The position numbers were made by a program, and so were the translations under genes. This document shows, piece after piece, positions 33,990-46,249 of a DNA stretch of 64,000 nucleotides (within the stretch, counting starts at the first letter, position 1; each line of letters starts with the position of its first letter). Under the pieces are notes generated by a model. That model was not told the DNA's origin. It saw nothing but the letters and a program-made list of their open reading frames with translations, and made no database searches. The DNA is from Pollenia angustigena (taxonomy: Eukaryota > Arthropoda > Insecta > Diptera > Polleniidae): contig OV884056.1 in NCBI GenBank assembly GCA_930367215.1, positions 253,235,127 to 253,299,126 on the forward strand, given 5' to 3'.

Positions 33990-34726
33990 TATGACGCAAG
34001 TTTCAACCAAATCAATAAAGCGGTTTGCTGGCAATTATAATAATAAAATTGGAGATTGCTGTGTTTACTCTTATCAAATGGACATTGCTGCTTTTTTAGC
34101 ATTGACAAGTACTTAAAAAAATCAGTAGTTATAAAATTCTTAAACTTAACAAATGCTTAGTTTTTTCTTGATTGATTTGGAGGAACTTCATAACAATTTA
34201 GCTCTATAATGACGACTAATGACAAAGGTATAAAATGAACAATACAACTAACTAATTTGTTTTATTTTTTAATTTCTTTTTAGTTTTGTTTTGCAAAAAA
34301 AGAAACAAAATAAAAAAATAGCATGCATTTTCGTAAATAGTTGAAAGAAAAAGAGCTTAACAAACTGTGATCATTGCAAAAACGACAATCTCCAATGGAC
34401 ATTGACGTTTTTGCATCAATTCTTAATTTTTGAACATACTTTTTTATGGGATAAAAGTGTTTCTGGTAATGTAATTAGTAGCATTCATTAAATACAACTA
34501 AGAGGTATTATTAGTTACGTTTGTGAAAAAGTGGACTTTGCAATCTTTGCATCTATACCCCTCCCCTCATATAGCCACTTCTTACCTAGACTCCTTCTAA
34601 AATCTTTAAAAAAAATTTTATTCAAATAAAACTTCTAAAAACTATTTTAATAGTTGTTTTAAATTATGTGTTCAAAAAGAATTTTGGTAAAAAGTACTTG
34701 GGGAACTTCATGCACTAATGGGTTAA

Positions 34727-36464
34727 TTAAAGTTTTCTTATATTTCGAAATATTTATTATTGGGTACACTTTTTCAACAATGCATATAAGAGAAATTTCA
34801 ATTAGTGTTTTAGTGTTTAATCTGCTTAAAAGTCAATTTGTAACTACTTATTTTTTGTCTCTTTTTTTAACAACATATTTTTATAAAACTTTTAAGTATA
34901 AAAGAAAGATAGCTATTATTGTAAGGTTATAAATTAGTCTAATTAAAAGGTATTACTTTTGTACTTTTTCTAGTAGAAAAATAAGTAGTCTTCTCGTCAA
35001 GTCTCATTATATGGGTTTTCATAGATTTTTCTATAAAAATTTTTAAAAATTGAAAAAGTCAAAGATTTTTTCCTGCTTTAAAATTTAAAAAATACGTTTA
35101 TTAAAGTGTAACTAATACAAATCAGACTTGCTCTTTAGAATACAACGTTTACAAATTTGAAAACATTTAACATTAAAACATTTTCTCTTTACGATTATTT
35201 TATCAATGACTGTGAAACTATTAAGCAAATAAAGAGATATTGTTAATATAGTTTTAAGAAAATATAAATTTTAATCCCATGACTCTTTCAACCACACCAT
35301 ATTATCTGTTTTTCAGATTTAGTAAACTTTGCTACAAAAGTCCTTTAAGAAGGATCTGGTAAAACAAATTAATACAGATAACTGCTCGTCACACATGACG
35401 CTTCGTACTATTAATATATTTAAAAAAAATACTTTTTCACTGTCGACAAGTTAAATTTCGGAATATAAAATAAGGTAGCGGAACAATAGTCCTCTTTATA
35501 AGATTCCATAAGCCGCCTTCATTCCAAAGCTGTTATTAGAGGGCAATATAAGATTTTCTTTGGGGTCAAAAACAACTATTGCAAAAAAACTTATGTATCG
35601 GAGTTGATAGAAAACCTAAAGTGATTTGATCAATATGAAATCTAAGATATCTCGAAAACCTTTAATTAGACCAGCATTTGGCTCAAATTTAAACCTTTCT
35701 TGTACCGTATTAAAATCAGTAATCCAAAGCATCATATGGATGGAGAATAAACGTTATTAAGAACCAGGGATGATAAATGACATTTTCAAAATTGAACTTA
35801 ATTCAGTAAAAGTTGTCCTTTTTAGACCCTATTTGTACTAAAACCCAAAAATGTATTTTTAATATTTTTATTATTATATATATTGCCATCTTAAAGAACT
35901 AATAACCTATCTGCAAAAATTTCAAAATTAAGTTTTTTATTGATTTTTATTTCCTATATCATAACGCATATGTGTGCAAAATTTTGAACATGTAATATTA
36001 CAAATGACAAAGTTTTTGTACCTAGAGGACTGTTACACACAAGAAAAGAGAGAAAAAAATCATCAAAAGTCACGATAAAAGTTTAATGTTGTTGCATAGT
36101 TTAATTTAAACAAACATTAAGTACTCTTTTTTTTACTAAAACCAGTAAAAGAAACTATAACTTTTATTATTTAATGTATATAATATTCATATGTATTTCA
36201 TATTCATACTAATTAGTACTGCAGATAGGTTATTTGGTTTCAGATTTGTACATTTCCAAATAACCAAATAACAAATATAATAAGCTGTGTTTAGAAAAAC
36301 AAAATTTTTTCAACCGATATATATTTCTGGTTTCATTTTAATCAAAATGTGTAATTTTCGTTTCAATATTGTAAATAGTTTCAATTTTGTAACGTTTTTT
36401 CCCTCTCCTGTAAACTTTTGAAAACTGCAGATAGGTATTTAAGGTGACGATATGCATGTATATG
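34727..36464. other. spacer without recognised genes
   Basis: AT-rich. A run near 35280-35350 ('ACCACACCATATTATCTG', 'TTTTTCAGATTTAG') has splice-acceptor-like pyrimidine tracts, but no open frame follows that I recognise. Confidence 0.4.
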
Positions 36465-36466
36465 TA

Positions 36467-37286
36467 CACACAGAAAAAAATCAAGTTAAAAACGTCGAAA
36501 ACAAGGTTGATTTAAATTTTTTCGGTGGTGATTTTGCTTCATACGGGTTTCATGTTAATTCAACCTGATTTTACAATAACTGCGAACAACATTTTTTTCT
36601 TTTGATATAACTATAATTCATGTTAATTTAACATTGCAGTAAAGTTAGAGCAAAATGTAATTTATATTGAAATAACAATCGGAATCACGTTGAATGAAAG
36701 TTATTTCCAGTTGAAACAACGTGAATTTCATGTAGAATCAAATGGGTTTGAGTGTATTTTAACAGTGTGAAGAAGCTTCAGACAACATTTGCATTTATGT
36801 AAGAATAATTCAAAATTTTGTATTCTCCTTTGTTAACAGAAGCATCAGCAGAATCGCCCGATATGGTCATCATTCTACTTTGAAAACTTGATGTACTATT
36901 TAAATAAACAATTTTAATTAAAAGAATACGGGAATTGTCTTCTTTTTATAACATAGTTTAAAAGTGAAAATAAAAAATGTACATAATTAAGTAGGTATGC
37001 ATGTTAATTTAACAAGATAAACTTTTGATTTTAATACAAAACAGGTTTTTATGGGTTCAATATTGAATCCAGATTTATTTATATTTTAATATTTTTTTTT
37101 TTTATTTTTTTAACAGTGAATAATATTAAATAAACGTAATTTAAGGTTATTTTGATATTTTTTATTAAAAATTAATATGAAATAATGATAAATTTAAGTA
37201 AAGGGCATAATTTTTCTGAAATTTAACATGATTCTCAATCAACATTTTTCCATGTTAATTTTACATGGGTATTTTTTTTCTGTGTG
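36467..37286. mobile_element. TA-flanked MITE with CACACAGAAAAAAA ends (820 bp)
   Basis: The ends CACACAGAAAAAAATC and TATTTTTTTTCTGTGTG are inverted, with TA at 36465-36466 and 37287-37288. The interior repeats 'CATGTTAATTTAAC'-type motifs many times on both strands. No transposase frame. The tips are shared with 21429-22140 and 29087-29293, but the interior differs. Confidence 0.7.
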
Positions 37287-38869
37287 TATATATTGGTTCC
37301 TTTGGCTCCTAAAAGAAGCAAAGGGCTTATTTATATAAGGATGATATTGGATCAGTGTACAAATATGTGTAACACAGTAACAAGTTCAAAAAATGTTGTT
37401 TTGAAAAGTAAATCCTCGCTAAAAGCCCTTATATCACGCTTGATCGATTATCAAAAAGTAAACCACACAATAATCATTTTGTTATTTTTCAAGGACATCA
37501 AAGTCCGATTTATGTAGGAAATCAGTATTTTGATAGACTTATACGTAACGCAACACTATAAATTTAAGTAGCGATAAGTTTTTTGTTAAACTATAGCAAC
37601 ATAATTCATTAGACTGTAGATAATATTTTGTCTGAATTAAATTCGATACACATATACATAAAGGAGATTTCTATGCTGTTTTTATTAAATTACTAGCTGT
37701 TTGGTCCCGGCGCTAATCGGGTTTTTTTTAATTAATAAATACTGTAGAATTTTGTTTATAACTTGAACCGAGTGCTATCTACCGGATCAAAATTTTATCA
37801 GGAAACTTATTTTTGTTAGGGAATATAGTTTGTGAATTTCAGCCTAATATTGCCACCTATATTAGATAAATCTGGCTCTAGACTAATTTATTTGCTAAGT
37901 TTGGAGTCAATCGGTCCAGCGGTTCTTGATTTTTAGGAGCACATACAAGGCTCAAACGTGTGTATATATATAGATGGTATGAACAAATTTTCCACACTCG
38001 CCAACGAATGTGGTATAGACATTTGGCAATTCTACTGCTATCTGGAAACATAAGTTTATTAATTTTATTTTTCAATTCTCCAGCCCTAGACCAAAAAGCT
38101 TCAATGTTAAATGTTTGAAATTTTTAAATTGTACTAAACATGCCATTGGTGTACTTCAGTACTTTTGCAATACTGATAGTACTGAAAAAAGTACAATTGT
38201 ACTTACTTTATCATCCCTGTTAAGGACTGACATTCCGCTTTCTTTCATATCAAGCAAACTTAAATGCCAAGAAAACTTTATCGTGCAAAATTACTGTAAT
38301 TGTGAAACGTTTGTGTGGGAACTAAGACATGATTGGATATAGGTTTTCTAAGATTTTTCGATAAAAAATTTTCAAAATATTTTGACTAAATTTGTATAGA
38401 AGATTTTTATATTTCAAAGAAAAAATGTTGCTACGTGTTCTCCAGGAAATCCGTAATGGATTTCCATTTGGTAACCGTTGGTGTAAAGAATAAAAAGGAA
38501 AAAGGCTGAAATAGTCCATGGCGAATTAGGGACAACCTCCACCAACAATATGAATACTGTTCTGGAACTTTAGTGAGAACTTCTCGCATTGAAAAGTTGT
38601 GAAACAAAATATTCCATCGTTTTTCGAAAAGTGAGGAAAAAGTGTGTCTGTAACTTATGTCGAAAACTATCAAAAGTGATTACGTCGTTACGTTATAAAT
38701 GTCATAACATTGCACTCGAAGCCGATGAGACATACGTTGAGAACGCCAGCCACACATTTCGTTGACGGCGACCAAAATTTACTAAAATTGAAAATTTTAC
38801 AACGACGCGTCTTTGTTAATTTTTCGGTAATAATAGCAAAATTTCCAGTTGATTTTACTATTTTTTTTT

Positions 38870-39132
38870 AATAAATAAAAGAAATTTTTTTCCTTTGAGC
38901 TCGAGGTCCTGGTTTTTATTATTATTTATTTAAATTTAACAATATTTTATTTTGCCAATATTTCGTTTTTCATTGAAAAACATCTTCTGGGCTAGGAATA
39001 ATATTGAAAAAATTATTGACGTACAAAAATTAGAAAAAAATTAATTTTTATAATGTTATGTCAACATCATCAAATTGTGAACAGTTCACCAGGACCTCGA
39101 GCTCAAAGAAAAAAAAGTTCTTTTATTTATAC
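38870..39132. mobile_element. TIR element with 45-bp inverted ends
   Basis: Arms 38870-38913 and 39088-39132 are inverted copies. Both contain GAGCTCGAGGTCCTGGT and AATAAATAAAAGAA. The region between is AT-rich and non-coding. The target duplication is not clear because the outer flanks are A/T runs. Confidence 0.65.
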
Positions 39133-39361
39133 ATTTTAAAGGTCAAATTAAACAAAATATAAGATTTTTTTTTAATATTTAAATTTTTTTTATAGTGAAA
39201 ACATTTAATTTTTTTGAGTGTCCCAAAAAATGTTAATGATTAAATCCAAAAATGAAATTTTTAAATAGTTAAAATATAAATAAAAAAACCATATTTCACG
39301 CTATAGTTAAAAAAATCTAAAGTTCCACTTTGCCCTTAAATTCCCCAATAACTACTCAACC

Positions 39362-39704
39362 TCGCTGCTGGGCAGGAGTAGGGTCTGCGTTAGGACCATG
39401 ATAGGAATGATCACGGGCCACTGTAAGATAGGCAGGATGGCGTTGAGGATGGGATCCGACTTGTCAGATATACGCAGGTTGTGCGAGGACCCTGCATGAG
39501 GAGTTGGAGACAGTTGAGCACTTTCTGTGCCACTGTCCCAGGTTGCAGGGTAGCAGGCTGAAATGTCTGGGCAGTAGATTCCTGGGCAAATTAGGGTATG
39601 TCTCGGGTTGCGGACTCGAGAATCTGATAGGTTTCGTAATGGTGATGGGCTGGCTGCGCGAGACGAGACTGGGTGCTGACCGCACGAAGGCGAATTTGGT
39701 TTGA
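39362..39704 (+). pseudogene. non-LTR retrotransposon RNase H/C-terminus fragment
   Basis: The frames give SRVCVRTMIGMITGHCKIGRM, then LRMGSDLSDICRLCEDPA and, after a stop, ETVEHFLCHCPRLQGSRLKC. 'TGHC' with Cys-x2-Cys ... His-x4-Cys is the end of the RNase H domain plus the zinc-knuckle-like block of I/Jockey-type elements. The local GC content is far above that of its neighbours, a sign of a foreign insertion. At least two lesions break the frame, and both ends are truncated. The family differs from the one at 15001-15293. Confidence 0.75.
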
Positions 39705-40557
39705 GTAGGATTTCTCTCGGGGTTGGTCCGTAACCTTCTTTTCTACCTATCTTTTGGATCTGTCTTGTGCTTTCGCTGTTTATTTCACCTACTTTCTATC
39801 TTCAAACGAAAATTCATTTTAAACAAATTAAAATTCATTTAAAAAACGGATCATTTACATTTCATTTAAAACAAATGATTTTTACATTCATTTTAAAATT
39901 TTTTATTTATTAAACATCATATTCCTTAAAATTGAATAGTTCTTACTTAAAAAAAAACACATTTTAACCGGCAAAAATCAAACTACATAACAAAATAAAT
40001 ACCATAAAACATTATTTTTTGGTAGTTTGTTTTTTGAACAACAAACATAAATGCTAAAAAAATAAAATTATTCGAAAAATAACTATATTTTTATTCAATT
40101 TTAACAGAACAGAAAACTAATTTAATAACCCACAATCAGTTACTGTAATAATTTCATAAGTGTATCTCTAATCAAGGCGTCACAATGGATCATACTGGTC
40201 TCTGGGTGAAGGTGTAAACGAGAATTCACACCGGCCTTTCTGCCTACCGACCTACCAACTCAACCGATTTTAATGAAATTAAAAGTGGAGAAAAGCTTAA
40301 GAATCCATCTGTTAATTAAGAAATTCACTAAAATATCTCCTTCGGTTCAAAAGTTACAGATTTTTGGCCAATGAAAAACGATGTTCAGCCACTGTGCGAC
40401 GGCGGCGAAAATACAACCGTCGTCTATACCTAATAATGTTAGGTGCGACTTTAATGTTTTTTGTTTGCAAAGGAGCTTTGGAAACATTCGTATATTTTAT
40501 ACAAATTTTAAAAACAAAATTAAAACTAAACAATGAAAAAATGTGCGAAGAACAAAA

Positions 40558-40585
40558 TATTATTATTATTATTATTATTATTATT
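40558..40585. repeat. (ATT)n microsatellite
   Basis: About nine uninterrupted ATT repeats. Confidence 0.95.
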
Positions 40586-41096
40586 CTTTTCTTTTTTAAT
40601 TTTTATTTGTTTTTTAGTGTTAACACATTTTTTCGCCCCATTTTTATTCTTGAGTTATTTGACAGGTCAAAGTGGAAACCTTTCTCACAAAAATGGTACA
40701 GACACACTTTTACAGTAAATTGGTGAGTAATTTACTAACGTGACATCTAGTATAGTTGTTATTATTTAAGGCGTGAAATAAAGCAAGAGGGGTAAATGCT
40801 CCCCCTACCTCTATCTTCTTAACTTATCAACCAGTTTTCTTAAAATTTGGCATGCATACACTTGAACGTCAGAAAGAGGACGGGGCATTAAATAGGGCAA
40901 GAGGGGTAAAAGCTCCGCCTCCCTATATCTTCTTTACTAATCAATTAATTTTCTTGAAATTTGGCAGGCAAATAGTGTAACATTTGGAAAAAACTATAGC
41001 CTATAATTTTTTCTTAAAATTTGGCTAGCAGACACTGGTACATCTAAAAGAAATAAGTTATGTGGCAAAACAACGTTTGCCGGGCCAGCTAGTATA

Positions 41097-41805
41097 TGAA
41101 GAAAAATAATACTTTTTTTATAGACTTATAAGGTGCCAAAATAATTAATCAAATTTATTGAAAAAGTATATTTGGTTTGAAGCCATAGTTATAGACAGTT
41201 AAAAAATAACGTCGAATCGGTGATCATTCGTTGCATCGTACGTAAAATATGTTCGTACTCTTGGGTTGGATACTTTGTTTCTGTAGTTAAAAGCAATTCA
41301 GACAAATCTTTGATAAATACAGGATGTTCATCGAAAAATATTAAATCAATATAACTCGAAAAAAACCGTATGGGCATTATACGATTTTTGTCGTTGCGAT
41401 TATTATCGTTTCTTTTTAATGTCGGTCTTATTGTTCTATTTTTGTCGCTTCAATTTTTTCTGTGCCATCGAAATTAAATATATTTTTCGTTAAATGAACC
41501 CCTTTATATTCCTTTCCCCCCCCCCCCCCCTTTTGCAGATAAGGTAAGAATCGCAACGCCAAAAATCGTATAATTTAAATTGGATCTAACAACAAAACGT
41601 TGGCAGAGTTAGCAACGCACAATTGTTTCTATTCTTTGATATGGGGAAAACGTATGGTACGAAACCCCATATTAAAAATAAAACAATAACAATCAAGATG
41701 GCGTTTATTTACAAGTAATGCTGCAGTAATGTGAGACATCGTTGTGCAAACAATTATTTCATCAACGCTGTTTTAACAAGAACAAAACATCGAAAACAGC
41801 AGTCT
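41097..41805. other. spacer with poly-C run
   Basis: A run of about 14 C at 41517-41530; otherwise AT-rich. No gene recognised. Confidence 0.45.
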
Positions 41806-41809
41806 TCAC

Positions 41810-42170
41810 CAGTGTTCGAAAATAAACAGAACATAATTTAGCGTTTTGCTCACACATCCAGGAATGATATCTACTTTTTTTAGTATTTGTGTAGACGAAC
41901 ACAACCCTTAATACCGTTTATCACTATTTCCAAAAAACATTATATAGTGTTCTGTTCTTCGTTAAAAAACAGAACAATTGTAGTGATACAATTGTCTAAT
42001 TTTATTTACCAGCTAGAAGGGCGCGAAGCACAACAGAAACGAACGAACATTAATTAATAAGCTGAATCAAACGCAATGAAGTTTGTGGTTGAAAAAAAAC
42101 GAACGGAAGTAAATGTTCTCATCTTTTTGTTGAGTTACAAAAGAACATAATTATTGTTTTTTTCGAAAGA
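41810..42170. mobile_element. small hAT-type element, inverse relative of 6024-6495
   Basis: It starts CAGTGTTCGAAAATAAACAG. The reverse of this region aligns with 6024-6495 through 'CACTACAATTGTTCTGTTTT', 'GGGTTGTGTT', 'ACACAAATACTAAAA' and 'AAATTATGTTCTGTTTATT'. The right tip (about 42168) is degraded and no target duplication is visible. Confidence 0.5.
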
Positions 42171-43110
42171 TGATAAAAAGGAGAAGAGAGAAACGTTATT
42201 TATTTTAATGATTTAACACACAAACATTATTTGCGTTTTGTTTTGACACAAGGAGCGATATTTAGTGTCTGGTCTTCACTATCCAAATGAGAAATTGTTT
42301 GTTGTTTCAAACAAAGCGATGACTTACCTAGACAGTTTGCAAGATTCTAAAATTTTTTTAATGCACTGTGCAACATTTTTGAAGTCATCGAGTGAAAATT
42401 CCTTCTCGTTTGGAATTTCTTCAAGTAATTATCGAAACTAACAAAACCCTATTTTCCTTACGAACATATGACGGAAAGCAATTGGAATTTTGTCTTCCTG
42501 ACTTCTTCACTGAAATAAATGTTGAAAAATATTAATTTTCATATCTTTTTCACCATTTTTTGCCCATAGTTTCGAAAACTCAGTTACATATCTATTCTTG
42601 TGATATAATTCACATTTCTTTAGACGATTATAATACTGGAACAGGCACGTTAATTGGTTTAAGGTGTAAGAACTATTCAGAGGTCATGACCACTTATGAA
42701 TCTTATGACACAAAAGTTGATAACGAAATTTCAAGTCATAAATCTAGTGCCCCGGTACATAAAATATACCTCATTGCTTTCCAAAGGAAAGCTAAGGTAA
42801 AATGTAACAAGAAAATACAATATAATAGTCTGGTAGTGTATAAAGTCATTTCTTAAAAATTGAAGGAATAAAACTATTACAAAAAAGCTTTATAAAATAC
42901 ATAACTGAAATTTAGGTCATAGAATAAATTCGAAAAAATAAAAAAAAAAGGTTGAATATAATATAAAGTAACCTTCGGAAGGAAATAATTCCCAGTTTCT
43001 ATACTATAAAATGATTTTCGAGAATAACCTTTAGCTCCTTTATTTTCTAAAACACTTTCCCTCCTTTTGAAATATTGTCATACAAATTTGGAAAATAAAA
43101 AATAAAACCA
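42171..43110. other. spacer with one 98-codon open frame of unknown nature
   Basis: An open frame at 42560-42856 (MPIVSKTQLHIYSCDIIHIS...) has mixed composition and a Lys-rich end, but I recognise no domain and see no promoter or splice context. It may be chance. No other feature recognised. Confidence 0.25.
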
Positions 43111-43112
43111 TA

Positions 43113-43367
43113 TCGTCGGCTTTATATGCAGACCTGCTAAATCCACTTTTTAATAATTGAGATTTGGATGCCGTGTGGTAGAGAAAGATACGTCTCGTCG
43201 ACCAGCATGAAGTTTTTCTTCAATTTGAGTCTTGAAGTATGTGAAACCAACTATGTATATATGTATTTGGTTTTTATCAAGTTCCAAATATGAAATATAA
43301 AAAGTTTTTGGCTCTGTTGTAAAATGTGCTGAAAGGGAGTTAGCAGGTTTGTATATTAAGCGGATGA
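43113..43367. mobile_element. TA-flanked MITE, second copy (255 bp)
   Basis: The ends are TCGTCGGCTTTATATGCAGA and, reversed, TCATCCGCTTAATATACAAA, with TA on both sides. It aligns over its whole length with the nested copy at 24871-25121. Having both allows the element limits to be read from alignment. Confidence 0.88.
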
Positions 43368-43369
43368 TA

Positions 43370-44808
43370 TATTGAATATTTTTTTCCCCAAAATATGAAT
43401 GTTAAAAGCAGATAATTTGGAGACATGTACATTTTTTCCATCAGGTTTTATGACTTCTGCTCTCTTGAACTATCTCTACAATTTTTAACAGAGTCTTGTA
43501 GAGCATGGCAAATCTTCGATCTTCTGATGTCGCGCCATACTAAAAAGGCGTGCCAGGAATATTTCGAAGCAAGTAACAATATATTTTATATATAAAAGCT
43601 AAATACAGGTTAAAATAATTCTGTTAGAAATAGAAAAGGTCACACTTTAGAACTTCTACTCTGGACCAAATTTAGTGACCTAGAGCTCCAAACTACTGGG
43701 TAGAGCTATAAGCAATTTTCTGTTTTCAGACGCTTGTGGCTAAGTTTACTTAGTATTCCACCAGGACTAAGATTGTATGTATTTACTTGATGGTGTTTAC
43801 GATAATTACACCTTAGTGTTACATGTGAAATGACAAACTATTATGTACCCTCATACGCCATTCAAGGTGGTTTAGGTTATAAAAAAAATTAAAAAAAAAA
43901 CCGAAAGTTGAACAAGAAACAGAGTAGAGAAATCGTAACTACTAATGGTTTTACCTGTTTCTATTTTTTCCCCATTTGTTATTTAAAAGCAACAACAATA
44001 GCAACTTTTATTTATAAAAGTTGTTCATGTTAAAAAAAAACTCCTTTATTTAGTTTTTCTTTTCTTTTAAGTAAAATTTCCTTTTCGCCACAAATTGCAA
44101 ACTTTTAACTTTAGCAGTTAGACAAGATTGCAATATTACAAGACACATCACTGACAATACCGCACTGGGATATGGTGCAGTTAGATGAAGAAGTATGTTT
44201 GTGGAAAGTATCAAGAATGGTGTAAATATCTAGTGGTTGTTGGGTATTGTGTCTACATGCTACAACACCATTGCAGTAGCTAGTGATTGCCGTTCTAATA
44301 TTGTGCAGTGCACTTTAGTTTTCAGTTAAATTGTTAGAATACAGATGTTTCTTGTTTCCCCTTTCTCGTTGGTTCATACAGAAGGGAATGACTGAATACT
44401 AGGAAAAAAGTTTTATATAAAACTTACTCAAAAATTAACATTTAATGGAAATTTACTACACTCGTGTAAAAAAAAAAAAAATAAATAAATGAAAAAACTA
44501 TTGTTGTAATAGTATAAAGTATTTATTACCTTTTAGTATTGGTGATGATAATATCTGTTGTTTGTTGGAAAATTATTAAATTGCTATTAATGTTAGTTGT
44601 AAATAAAAACCCACAGCAATTTCATTAAGCTCACAATGAGCGTTACTACCACGTAAGTGTTAATAAAATCGATAAATACCAGCAATAAAACTAAAACAAA
44701 GTGGATATTAACGTTTAATTAAGAAAACTTTTACCAACTCTTAGTAAATGGGAAATTTGCATCAAACAGATTATTATTGGGACTTTTAAAATAAAAATAT
44801 TTTAATCT
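43370..44808. other. spacer without recognised genes
   Basis: AT-rich with a poly-A tract near 44470. No open frame or repeat end that I recognise. Confidence 0.4.
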
Positions 44809-44810
44809 AT

Positions 44811-45065
44811 ATATCGCTCATTTGATGCAAGACCGGCATAACTCAAAAAAATCCATTTCGAGATAAACCCATTTAAAGTTTTTTAATTGTTCTAACTACT
44901 TAGAAAAAGAGAAGACACATTCTCTTGAACCTTAAGAAAGTACAAAAGATATAAAGATGAATTTAATACACAATATAAAGAAAAATAAAGCGAACAATTC
45001 TGCATCTGTAACTCCAAAATTTCATTTTTTGAGTTATGCCGGTCTTGCAGCAAATGAACGATATA
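44811..45065. mobile_element. TIR element with ~45-bp inverted ends (255 bp)
   Basis: Both ends read TATCGYTCATTTG, then TGCAAGACCGGCATAACTCA and A-rich sequence when taken inward. TA repeats flank both sides. The interior is AT-rich and non-coding. It abuts the Helitron relic on its right. Confidence 0.75.
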
Positions 45066-45182
45066 TAAAAGAAAGTGGCGTTAGTTACTACGTTTATAAC
45101 TAAAGAACGGCTGGACCGATTTCGATGATTCGTACCAATTCGGTATGGTCTCTGACCAAGTAAGAATAATAGCAAAATCTAA

Positions 45183-45640
45183 AATAGGTGGCGCCATTGA
45201 AAATTACTCAGTATGAATTAAATCGTAAACGCTGCATTTGACGATGATATGATCTTTAGCAAAGTTGTTGAGCATGAGCCGGCGAAGGTTTATAAGTTGA
45301 TATGACCACTTTCAGACAGGTGGCGCCACTGAAAATGACTCGAAATGAGTTACATCATAAACTGTGCATTTGATCATGCTATGATCTTTAGCATAGCTAT
45401 TGAGTATTACCATACAAAGGTTTCTAGGTTGGTATGACCAATTTCCGATAGGCGGCACAATTGAAAATTTTTCAAAATAAATTATATCATTTGATCATGC
45501 TATGGCCTTTACTAAAGTTGTTGCGCATGAGCCGGCAAAGGTTTCTATGTTGGTATGAACAATTTCCGACAAGAAGTGCCATTGGAAATGAATCAAATCG
45601 TAAGCTATGCAATTGATCATGCTTTGATCTGTAAGCAAAA
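45183..45640 (+). repeat. degenerate minisatellite, four units of 120-133 bp
   Basis: Units start at about 45183, 45316, 45447 and 45567. Each carries, in order, 'AGGTGGCGCCAxTGAAAATxA', 'GCATTTGATCATGCTATGAT', 'CTTTAGCAAAGTTGTTGAGC' and 'AAGGTTTxTAxGTTGGTATG'-like blocks. The last unit is the most eroded. Confidence 0.85.
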
Positions 45641-45700
45641 AAATGTCTAAAATATTCCAGAAAAAAAAAAATATAAAGAAAATTCATTTTCTCATACATT

Positions 45701-46009
45701 TTGTATGGAGTGCTAAAAGAAAAGTTTAAAGGAGAGGAAGTTCTCATCCCGATAATTCCAATGATCCTAACCGATATGCCATTCGAGTTTAAACGAATCC
45801 AATTTCCAATTCGTCTCGCATTCGCCATGACAATCAACAAATCCCAAGGGCAATCATTGAGTATGTGTGTCCTAAATTTGGAGAACGACTGTTTTTCACA
45901 CGGTCAACTCTATGTCGCATGTTCCCGTGTCGGAAAGCCATCCTCTTTGCTCATTTTCGCACCTGACAACAAAACCAAAAATATTGTTTATCACAAAGTG
46001 CTTCAATGA
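45701..46009 (+). pseudogene. Helitron Pif1-like helicase, C-terminal fragment
   Basis: This open frame of 102 codons carries two superfamily-1 helicase motifs: AFAMTINKSQGQSL (motif V, residues ~41-54) and HGQLYVACSRVGKP (motif VI, residues ~68-81). They form part of the second RecA domain that binds ATP between the lobes. The spacing and the 'SRV' ending are typical of Helitron helicases and their Pif1 relatives. A full Helitron protein is over 1,000 residues, so this is the tail only. The first ATG may not be meaningful. The frame is open to a natural stop, so the decay is recent or truncation came first. The nearby element end supports the Helitron assignment. Confidence 0.85.
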
Positions 46010-46249
46010 TATTCTCTTAACTTATTCAACAGTTCACATTCAACATTTTTTCATTTTTCGAATTTATTCTATGAGCTAAATTTCAGTTATATACTTATAA
46101 TTCACATATTCATATTCTTTTTTTTTTGTAAATAAAGATAAATTATCTGCACCGAATATTACCTGTACCTGATTCTATATCTTTATTTTAGATATACACA
46201 AAAACAATACTTTACTAGACAAAACAACTTTTGCCGGGTCAGCTAGTTT

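Larger units (their letters stand above)
32601..34722 (+). mobile_element. piggyBac-family element with both TTAA ends (2122 bp), defective
   Basis: The left end is TTAA|CCCATTAATGCATATGG (32597-32617). The right end is CTTCATGCACTAATGGG|TTAA (34706-34726). The tips are inverted for about 14 bp with a single mismatch, and TTAA flanks both. A subterminal GTCCCTTTATAGGGAC palindrome lies near 32963, echoing 'CCTTTAAAGGGAC' near 32622. The transposase remnant is at 33165-33830, and a hairpin MITE (33834-33989) is inserted after it. The N-terminal half of the gene is absent, so it is non-autonomous now. Confidence 0.85.
37692..41093 (+). mobile_element. Helitron/Helentron-like non-autonomous element (tentative ends)
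   Basis: The left end ACTAGCTGTTTGGTCCCGG resembles the reverse of the right end TTTGCCGGGCCAGCTAGT. The same right end, TTTGCCGGGTCAGCTAGT, closes the helicase-bearing element at 46246. Just inside the left end is 'AATCGGTCCAGCGGTTCTTG' followed by a TATATATATAGATGG run, the kind of text seen near insect Helitron ends. Near the right end lie three 'TTAAAATTTGGCATGCA'-like segments (40830-41040). The element carries insertions, including 38870-39132 and the non-LTR fragment at 39362-39704. Linking the two ends is inference. Confidence 0.4.
45070..46246 (+). mobile_element. Helitron relic, 3' part with helicase fragment
   Basis: The order is 'GAACGGCTGGACCGATTTC' text, a four-unit minisatellite (45183-45640), the helicase C-terminal frame (45701-46009), an AT-rich 3' region and the end TTTGCCGGGTCAGCTAG at 46246, followed by T. 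A CTAG 3' end fits the CTRR rule of Helitrons. The Rep nuclease and most of the helicase are missing. Confidence 0.6.

Noticed and set aside
42560..42856. 98-codon open frame as a host gene
   Set aside because: It has no recognisable domain, no nearby promoter or splice signals that stand out, and a length easily reached by chance in 64 kb.
37692..46246. A single 8.5-kb autonomous Helitron
   Set aside because: An identical 3' end already occurs at 41093 and the stretch 41.1-45.0 kb holds unrelated elements. Two separate insertions fit better.
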